Source: Poa pratensis (lineage: Eukaryota; Streptophyta; Magnoliopsida; Poales; Poaceae). Taken from it: 64,000 nt of DNA. The translations under genes and the position numbers were made by a program. The DNA lies in the NCBI GenBank assembly GCA_947311845.1, contig CAMZMU010000041.1, positions 133,985,975 to 134,049,974 of the forward strand, given 5' to 3'. Shown here in pieces: positions 57,032-64,000 of the stretch. Every line of letters starts with the position of its first letter. Within the stretch, counting starts at the first letter, position 1. The notes beneath the pieces are model-generated. The model made no database searches and had not been told where the DNA came from. It saw only the letters and a program-made list of their open reading frames with translations.

Positions 57032-57535
57032 TGTTGAAAATATAGCGTGGGCTTTAGTCCCCTCTAACAATTTCAGAAAAATCTCTAAAGTCTCATGCAG
57101 TCATGGCAAGTGGTGGATGTTTAGTCCCACATGGCTAGTTGAGAGAGATGTACACCAACTTATAAGCTGAGTTCTTCTCACACAGGTATGAGGTGTTGGT
57201 TGTGAAGAGAAGGGATGTGCTCCACATGCGCGCTCCTCCTCCGCCGCTTACCGGGAGAGCAGACCTCCAAAACCCCGCCTCTCCAGGGGCGATTAGATTT
57301 TTGGGAGCGTTTCCTACGCGACTGCTCGCCTCCGTTCGTCTGCATCAACTACGTCTGTGCCGCCTTCCTCATCATTTCCTTGTCTGCCGTACTAGTGATT
57401 TGTGTAGATGTTTCTACTATCTGTCTAGTACATGGTTTTATTATCAAATTTCAGTATGTCATTAGCACTGCTCACATCATGTTCATGATTTATTCTTGGA
57501 TTAATTTAATCGAACAATTGATTAAATACTCAACA
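57032..57535. mobile_element. Solo LTR (504 bp) with 5-bp target duplication
   Basis: The segment starts TGTTGAAAATATAGCG and ends ATACTCAACA, with TGTTGA/TCAACA inverted termini. GCAAC flanks both sides (57027-57031 and 57536-57540). The interior has TTTAGTCCCACATGGCTAGT and a GGGAGCGTTTCC part typical of Triticeae LTRs. No internal retroelement domain lies nearby, so it is a solo LTR left by recombination. Superfamily not determined, probably Copia. Confidence 0.8.
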
Positions 57536-57885
57536 GCAACAACTTCGTACTACTTGTTATTTCTAATCATGCATGTTTGTGTGAATTATGGAAGCAAATT
57601 TTCTTTCCGAATGTCCTCCAACTATAAGGCCAGCACATGTGTGGTTTGTTAGAGCATGAGCGGCGACAGATGGGACGACCAAACAACAAAGAGTCTGAGT
57701 CTAAAGAAAAATCTAGCCCAATGCTAAGCCTCCTGTGATGAGTCCCATTTGATTAGAAAATAGTCGTATCATAGCACTTTTTCGTCTTTACGGCACGGTG
57801 AACTGCTGTGTTAGATGCCCATGGCATGACAAGTGAGCCGGTTTGCTCTGTTTAATTCTTAGGCTCTGGTCTTGTTGTACTAGAA

Positions 57886-58187
57886 TTTTTTTTTTGCGAA
57901 TCAATAACTTTCATTGATCAACTTTTAGGATTACAGTCCCTACCAATACAGTGTACTAGAAAGGCAGGAATGTAGTTTATCCCTAAACATCTCTGTCTTC
58001 AAGATGTGGCCTGACTTCGCCCATATATGTGCTTATTCATTGGCCTCCCGAGGTACATAGATTAATTTGAAATTTTCTAAGTGCCCAATAAGAGCAGAAA
58101 TTTTGTGTAAAGTGACAGCAATCTCCGATGAATCGGGTTTATTCTTAGCATTTACTACGTTGCAAAGTTTAGACCAGGTTCAGGGAG
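57886..58187 (-). mobile_element. LINE tail with degenerate RNase H end
   Basis: The T run at 57886-57895 is the reversed poly-A. On the minus strand PREANE, a stop, then AHIWAKSGHILKTEMF and LHSCLSSTLYW match the end of LINE RNase H domains (as at 19158-19474), with a stop replacing the usual Gln. The other border is masked by the next LINE. Confidence 0.65.
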
Positions 58188-58190
58188 TCT

Positions 58191-59010
58191 TTTTTTAGAG
58201 CAACCACATATTTCATTAACAGAAAATCAAATTACATGACCAAACATATGTGGAAACTAAGCAAGAAAAATACGATTGTACTGTAAACTATGCAGATAGA
58301 CTCCTAAAACATAGAAAAATACAGAATTATCCCTAGACTTCCGAAGCCGGTGGCCGCCCGATCCCAGCGCCGCCGAGACACACGCCGGATGAGACGCTGA
58401 GCCTCCACCATTGCGAGATCCAAAAAGGCACCATCGCCAATGAGGCTTTGTGAGTTGATGTCTCGATGAACAGGCAGCTGCAAGCAGCGAGACACATGTC
58501 GTTGTGACATGTCGACCGAGGGTGTCCCCGTGCTATCTTGGACCAAGATCTGTCGTGTCCCATCGACGAAGTCGAGGAAGAACGACAAATCCACCAACTC
58601 CAGATCAACATCCTCGCTCCAGAGAACCCGTCTCACCCTGGCCGCCAGCGTCCCCACAAATAGCGGCAAATGCCGACAACACACCGAGAAACTACTTCAC
58701 AACGCCGCCGATTAGAGCACCGTCGAGATGGTGGAGAAACAAGGGCATCTTATTCCGACACGGCGCCCTCCCCGCCACCGATACAACGCCTCTTGAAAAA
58801 CCTAGCCCAACCTTAACTCGGTCCCCGCCCCCTGCAATCGCCGGAACAGCGGACAGAGGAGGCAGGTACCAGCAAGCTTGCCGGCAGCGGAGGAAGGGGC
58901 AAAACTGGGAAGCGGCCTGTCGCCTCTGGGGTTAGACGTGCGGTGGCAGGAGGACTTTGTGCAGCTTCTCTCAGAGGGGGTCTTCATCACAGGCCTTTAC
59001 AAACCCTTGG
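58191..59010 (-). mobile_element. LINE/retroposon insertion with GC-rich body
   Basis: Plus-strand TTTTTTTAGAGCAACCACAT, then ATTTCATTAAC is the reversed tail of a common Triticeae LINE 3' end. The body is GC-rich without clear domains. The right border is approximate and no exact duplication was found. Confidence 0.5.
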
Positions 59011-59046
59011 GCAAAACTGGCACAACATGGGTACATGCATTTTCCT

Positions 59047-59315
59047 CTTTTTTTTTTTTTTTTTGCTGCATAAACCCGCATTTATACTATAACTAGAATG
59101 AGCCCAAAGGCCCTCGTACATATTGCGCTAAATCCCTCTATCCTGAGCTAAACCGAATAGTACTAGACATGACGCAAAGCAGAACAAGCAATAATACAAG
59201 GGAGCATCACAAAACCTGTAGACAGACGCCCCAACGAAATTGCGTTCCAAGGAAAGCCTACGCCAAGCAGGCTGGCACCTACACTGTAACAACACAGTGT
59301 TTATGCGCCACCTTT
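59047..59315 (-). mobile_element. Possible short LINE-type insertion
   Basis: A long T run at about 59047-59064 is followed by unique sequence. The word TTTCCTC occurs before the T run and again at about 59308-59315, a weak candidate duplication. Confidence 0.35.
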
Positions 59316-59358
59316 CCTCGACGTATCATTTGGTGCCAGAAAGGGGGGATCAATCATC

Positions 59359-60025
59359 TTTTTTTTTTTGCGGGATACAACTGATACACAGAGCAATCAG
59401 AAAAGACCTGCAAAGATGAAGAAATTACACAGAGGTCCTCCTGTAGAACGAAGAAGACGAAGATGAACAGCACGTTCCGGCGACGCGCCTCCGCCGCATC
59501 CTCCATTGGACCTTGGATCAGAGGATGACCCCTGGCGAGAGGGAAGACACCGGTCCTCGAACTCCATGGGAGCCTCCATCCTGCTCCTCCGACCTCCTCG
59601 TCGTCGTGCTCCTAGATCAGCCGGATCAAGATCTTCAACTGGAGTCACCGCACCAAACTCCAGAACGGGGTACGCGCACGGCGGCCACCGGGGACCGCGA
59701 GCGCGACGAAGATGGAACCCCGCCATGGATCTACGCCGAGATCCATCGCCAGAGAGGTCGAGCTCCACCTGCAAAAGCCACCGCCGACACGCCACCACCT
59801 CCATGACGCCACCGGCTAGGCACCTACTCCGCCCTACGCTATATACACGAGGAGATCCAGGGTTCCCCCCCCCCTCCCGCCGCCGCAGCGGCCGTCGGAG
59901 GGAGAGGGAACCGTCGAGACCGTCGACGGCGAGGTGGGGGAGAAGGTGGATCCAGAAAATCTCCTCCTTACTGTAGCGGTGGGAGGGGACTCGTCCAAGG
60001 TGCTCATGTAGTCAGGGGGGGGGGG
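59359..60025 (-). mobile_element. GC-rich retroposon with 16-bp target duplication (667 bp)
   Basis: GGGGGGATCAATCATC flanks the block (59343-59358 and 60026-60041). The T run at 59359 is the reversed poly-A. The body is GC-rich like the other retroposons here and has no recognisable domain. The right duplicate sits in a longer G run (60015-60031), so that border may be off by a few bases. Confidence 0.75.
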
Positions 60026-60041
60026 GGGGGGATCAATCATC

Positions 60042-62094
60042 ACATGCCCAACAAACCAGATTGCCATGAAATCTGTCTGAAACCACACGGAGAAAAGTGT
60101 TGCCCTACCACCACTACCACCATCGCTGTTCTGCTCCCAACTGAAAGGAAGAAAAATGAAGATGGGGTGACTGATACACCCAACATTCCAGTCTGTATAA
60201 ATCTACCACCTACAAGTCAAATGGATCTCATCTGGTTGATTGGCTCCACCACTAGCATCGTATCGACGGGAGCTAGAGCACACAAAGATTACCGCCGTGC
60301 CCGATCCTGAAGGGTCTGTGGTGTTTACAGAAAATGCAGCATGTGTGACCGAGAGTTCCGGAGATGATGTTCCAACGATGTTCCGAATTGGTTGGAGGGT
60401 CACTGTTGCTGGTGCACTGTGGCTAACATGGTTCCAGGAACATAAGGCGACGAAACCAGGGGGAAACTTCTGTTGATCCAACTGCAGTAAGCATGTACAT
60501 ACGCGGACAAAAGTGCAAGGTAGAAGTATTCTTCAGTAATGCTGGGCCGGAGCAGCTGAGAGTACCATCAAGAATGGGCCATCTGCGCACAAACATGAAG
60601 GGAGTCAGAATTTGATGGAGCAGCAAATCTCATTTGTTATCTTTTTTTTTATTTCTTCGGTCAAAATACAGCCTTTCAGTGTGAGGGGCATGAAATCCAA
60701 TATTCACCTTCACCTGAAAGAGCTTTGATGTTAAGAATAATACACTTCCCTAGTGAAATGGTCGAAATAGTAACCATGTTCTTCTGATCTATCTGTTGAG
60801 GAGACAACATGACAAAACAGGCACCAATGGATAAGCCCAAGGTCAAAAGACAGAAGCATGTATAAGTATTTGACCTGCTTCATGTTTTGTTTTGGCGGTG
60901 GTCATAATTTGGTCAGCTCTATCTTCTGTCCGTGGGCTCGTGGCGGTGCAGCCGTCTAACATAAATGTGTGTGCCCAGTTTTGTAGGACTCGACTCGAGA
61001 AATACATAACGTCCGAGCAAAATACTATCTACGGAAGAGGTGTTTTCCTAATAGGATTTTTACTGGGTGTTTTCTTTTTCTTCAGATCTAAGCATGGTGA
61101 AACATAGATGCAAACAAGAAAAATTTCCGTATATGTGGAGTACATAGCCAAACATAAGTAATGGTGGTAAAAAAATTCCATCAAAGTTGTCCTAGTTATC
61201 ATTGAAAACAAAGGTTAAACCGAAATAAAGTTCCTTTGACAACTGTATGAACTATTATATATTTTTGGTCCTTACGTGCACAGCAAAATGCGAACAAAGG
61301 CGAAGCGTATTCTGAACGGAGCACAAAGTGCAGCAGAAATTTCACAATAAAGAACCTGCTGGTTAAACCATAATTTTGTCAAGAAGGATTCCAGAATGAG
61401 GAGCTCCTTAACTTCAGATAACATAAAGCAACTAGGGATGCCACGCAGCTCAGAATTATCAATATATAAGCAATAAAACAAAACGATATTTGTATTAGTG
61501 CTACGCCATTAACATGAAACATAACACTGGTCCATGATTGACAACAAGCAGTCAATCACTATGCTACGTGGTGTTTTGATATCCCAATGCTAGACTGGCT
61601 CCCACTCCTTTACCGAGTGGGAAAAAATCCGCTTGCATGTTGAAACTCATTAAAATTAAGTTTAATCATTGCTTGTTTTCTGGCATAACATGATAGCACA
61701 TCGGTTAGAAGTCTTTTTGCACGACTTAAAATATCATTTCATAACTAGTCCCTCCTGTGATGAAAAAGCGACATCTTTTACTTCTCAAATTCAATAAGGT
61801 CCACTTCGACCACTAGAACATTATTCATGTCAAGCCCCTTTCATATATGCAAACTAATTACAAGCTCCCTCAAAAAAAAAAAATACAAACTAATTCTAGC
61901 CAATAACTTTGATCAAAATAATCTGATTTGAGTGGAGGGAGTCATGCATGAGTGAGTGTAAATAACAAAAAAAAAGTGTTGAACCCTTGTTTATCTTTAC
62001 CTAGGATAGGTGCCTTTCGAAAATCATAATCTTCAATCCTTAAGTCACGAAAATTTTCTCAATTTCGCATTTTAACCAATCAGTTACTGAGGAA
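60042..62094. other. Downstream/intergenic region of the SMH/TRB gene
   Basis: No secure gene. A plus-strand frame at 60240-60476 and its minus-strand mirror show no known domain. A final small exon of the minus-strand SMH/TRB gene could lie here, because ...KNRNVMEL is followed by a GTAACA donor-like site at about 62177. Confidence 0.3.
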
Positions 62095-63269
62095 TTACGG
62101 AACATGGTCCAACATGTGAAAAGAAGCACAATCGAACATGTATCTAGATAGCTCAAAGACTAGGGCTGTTACCAGTTCCATAACATTTCTGTTCTTTAAT
62201 GTCATCAATGATGCTTCAGCAAAAGCTTGTGCAGCTTGCGCATCTGCTTCTGCCGCCTCCGCTTCTCTTGTTGCCGCTTCAGCTTCAGCCATGAGAGCCT
62301 CTGCCTCTGCAACTGCAGAGGCAGCAGCAGATGCAGCCTCTTCAGCAGTCATGGTTGCCATACGACCCAATTCAGAATCAACTTGAGATTTCGTGAGGGT
62401 TTTACTATCATCTCTCTCTATTTTGTGGGGCTCTCTTTGTACGTCTTCCAGCAGCAGCATTTTGGGGCTTCGTTCCTCAGATTGTGAATCAGGTGCAATC
62501 CTATACTTCCGGTTCACCTGCCATATGCATGAGTGGAATGCTAAAGTTGCATGTAGTCTATACTATACAGTCTACACTCTTCATATGAGTAACTATAGTC
62601 CAGAAAAAGATAACAATCAGTCCATTCTCATGGATTAAGCCACCTCACATATCCGTGAAATATGTAGAACCAAGCAGCTCGTGAGTTGTGACTGGCTTGA
62701 AAAAAATGCATTAGGAGATAAGTCACGAACAACAGAAATCCCAGCAACCAAAAAACCACTTTCAGTATTTTGGTACAAGTAAATTACAACTTGCAGCACA
62801 GCAAGATTAAACATGAAATGGGGCTGGAAATCATGCAAAGCTAATTACCGGTGTCTGGTACTATACAAATATGGTGCACAGATAAATATGCATGCATCTT
62901 TTGGAGCACATACATATGCGATGGTGCCTAAACATGCAAATGCCGGAAAAGATTGATAGGTTCTGCTTTACTAAATATGATATGCCAATATGTTAACGAT
63001 GTTGATTGTTCAGTTAAAAGAATTATGCTTGTAGATTTCTCATAAAGCAGGTTGTATAGAAGCAATTACTTATAGTTATTCCATGTGGTATCACCAAGTA
63101 ATTTCGCCTCAATCATCAATGCTGTATTAGCTTTATTTCCTCTGTAAAAGCATAAATATGAAGTTGAGAAGTAAAGTGGGGTTACCTGTATTAATTTTCC
63201 ACTGGTGGTCAAATCCTTCAGTTTTGCAGACAATATGTGATCAAAATCACAAGGTGGCCAGTACTCCTC
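62095..63269 (-). CDS. Single-Myb-histone / telomere-repeat-binding (SMH/TRB) protein, C-terminal exons only
   Basis: Two minus-strand coding exons are visible: 63269-63186 (after acceptor CATATAG, before donor GTAACC) and 62517-62095 (after acceptor GGCAG). Joined in phase they read EEYWPPCDFDHILSAKLKDL, TTSGKLIQ, VNRKYRIAPDS, the end of an H1/H5 linker-histone globular domain. SPKMLLLEDVQRE follows, then an Ala/Glu coiled coil (MTAEEAASAAASAVAEAEAL onward, to LKNRN). This is the order of plant SMH/TRB proteins, nuclear factors with an N-terminal Myb, a central H1/H5 and a C-terminal coiled coil that bind telomeric-type repeats and Polycomb targets. The Myb exons must lie beyond position 64000. 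Family proteins end soon after KNRN; here the frame continues 30 residues to a stop at 62095. The true end may instead use a donor at the GTAACA after ...VMEL. Confidence 0.8.
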
Positions 63270-63539
63270 CTATATGGAACCTCGTTAATAATTAATAGAG
63301 TCATCACATGAAAGCAAACAAGAACAAGTGTAACACATTCCTCTTTTCTTGCAAATAAGTGTAACACATTTAAAATGGCATCAGTGTTCTACAAGAAGTG
63401 ACACAGGGTCAAGAAAAGAATGTAATAGTTCATCAAAGAAAAGATAGACAAGGCAGGTGCTGGTTTTTGGCTGATCTCAAGGCATTACGAAAAATGATCT
63501 AACTTTGGTTGCATCTCGAATTCCAACTTTTAAGAAATC
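63270..63539. other. Probable intron of the SMH/TRB gene
   Basis: No further exon of the family was recognised here or from 63764 to the window edge. These bases are probably intron between the H1/H5 exons and the Myb part beyond the edge. Confidence 0.35.
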
Positions 63540-63763
63540 CTCCCTCCGTTCCCATTGTTAGATTGGTATTTTCGAGTTTAACCGGAAAAATTAAACAAGA
63601 ATGTATCAATTATTTTGTATAAAACTGATATTGTTAGATTGGTATTGAAAAATACTTTCTAATGATATAAATTATTTGTGAAATAATTATCTACTTATAC
63701 TAGTTCTTGGTCAAACGTTAATCTCGAAAAGCGTGTGCGCCTTATGAATGGGAATGGAGGTAG
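63540..63763. mobile_element. Stowaway-type MITE in the SMH/TRB gene (224 bp)
   Basis: The left end CTCCCTCCGTTCCCATTG and right end (reversed) CTACCTCCATTCCCATTC match well. TA follows on the right (63764-63765), while the left flanking dinucleotide is mutated (TC). Inner parts such as TTAGATTGGTATT occur twice. Confidence 0.7.
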
Positions 63764-64000
63764 TATAATTATTGAAACTCTGAATTAGCAAAATGGACAT
63801 ATTGTATAGAATTTCTGGTGAAAGAGAGTGGACCGGTGTGGTTAGGGGTTAACAGGTATGAGGTTAAGAAAACAATAGCCAGTCCGGTTCTGTTTACTTG
63901 TTGGTTCTGGCATGTTTTCCAGATCTCGGTTGGGGCAGACATCAGCTGAAAGGGGTTAAGGAATCACTTTATTGTGGATTCTACAAATTGCTATGTGTGA

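Noticed and set aside
57215..57652. 145-codon frame with hydrophobic segments
   Set aside because: Most of it lies within the solo LTR and crosses its border, so it is not a gene.
60203..60481. Frames of 78-92 codons on both strands near 60.2-60.5 kb
   Set aside because: No recognisable domain, and both strands are open; insufficient evidence for a gene.
61748..61942. Stowaway-like ends (TCCCTCCTGTGATG / GGAGGGAGT)
   Set aside because: The terminal repeats match poorly beyond CCCTCC and there is no TA duplication on both sides.

Overview
The window is plant nuclear DNA, almost certainly from a Triticeae grass (wheat, Aegilops or barley group). The evidence is the dense Stowaway, PIF/Harbinger and hAT miniature elements, L1-type LINE tails of the grass kind, a Copia element with an initiator-Met tRNA primer site, grass-type Helitron ends, and intron-split genes with GC-rich first exons. 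No bacterial-type operons, CRISPR arrays or rRNA genes were seen. All assignments come from reading the sequence and knowing the families; no database search was run.

Layout. At 0-0.6 kb lies an uncharacterised 187-codon frame. From 0.6 to 22 kb the DNA is mostly repeats: a decayed retroelement, GC-rich retroposon blocks, a LINE with a zinc-knuckle domain, a complete non-autonomous hAT element with a Stowaway inside it, a small GRF-type zinc-finger gene, a CACTA-like terminus and another LINE tail. At 22.07-27.70 kb on the minus strand is a two-exon cationic amino acid transporter gene of the CAT1 type. Its long intron holds a 1.3-kb retroposon. From 27.8 to 33.5 kb come LINE insertions with clear target duplications, a GC-rich retroposon and a broken hAT/BED transposase exon. 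A complete 5,280-bp Copia element (minus strand) lies at 33.84-39.12 kb. At 40.74-45.34 kb on the minus strand is a four-exon BTB/POZ-NPH3 gene whose introns carry a SINE, two Stowaway elements and a Harbinger element.

From 46.84 to 54.81 kb a 264-bp MITE has been split by a 7.7-kb Helitron. That Helitron carries exons of a WD40 (ZFWD-like) gene, a zone of shuffled duplications, AT-rich tandem repeats and the 3' end of a second Helitron. Further right are a retroposon, a solo LTR with a 5-bp target duplication, and a run of LINE insertions. At 62.1-63.3 kb are the two C-terminal coding exons of a single-Myb-histone/TRB gene whose Myb part lies beyond the right edge.

The CAT and NPH3 genes each carry one single-base deletion that breaks an otherwise conserved frame. 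The hAT exon has one extra A in an A run, and the Copia polyprotein has a single in-frame TAG. Whether these are true mutations or consensus indels is the main uncertainty about the genes. The host genes (amino acid import, a CUL3-adaptor-type signalling protein, a telomere-repeat/chromatin protein) have no evident joint function; the window is a gene-island and repeat mosaic rather than a pathway cluster.
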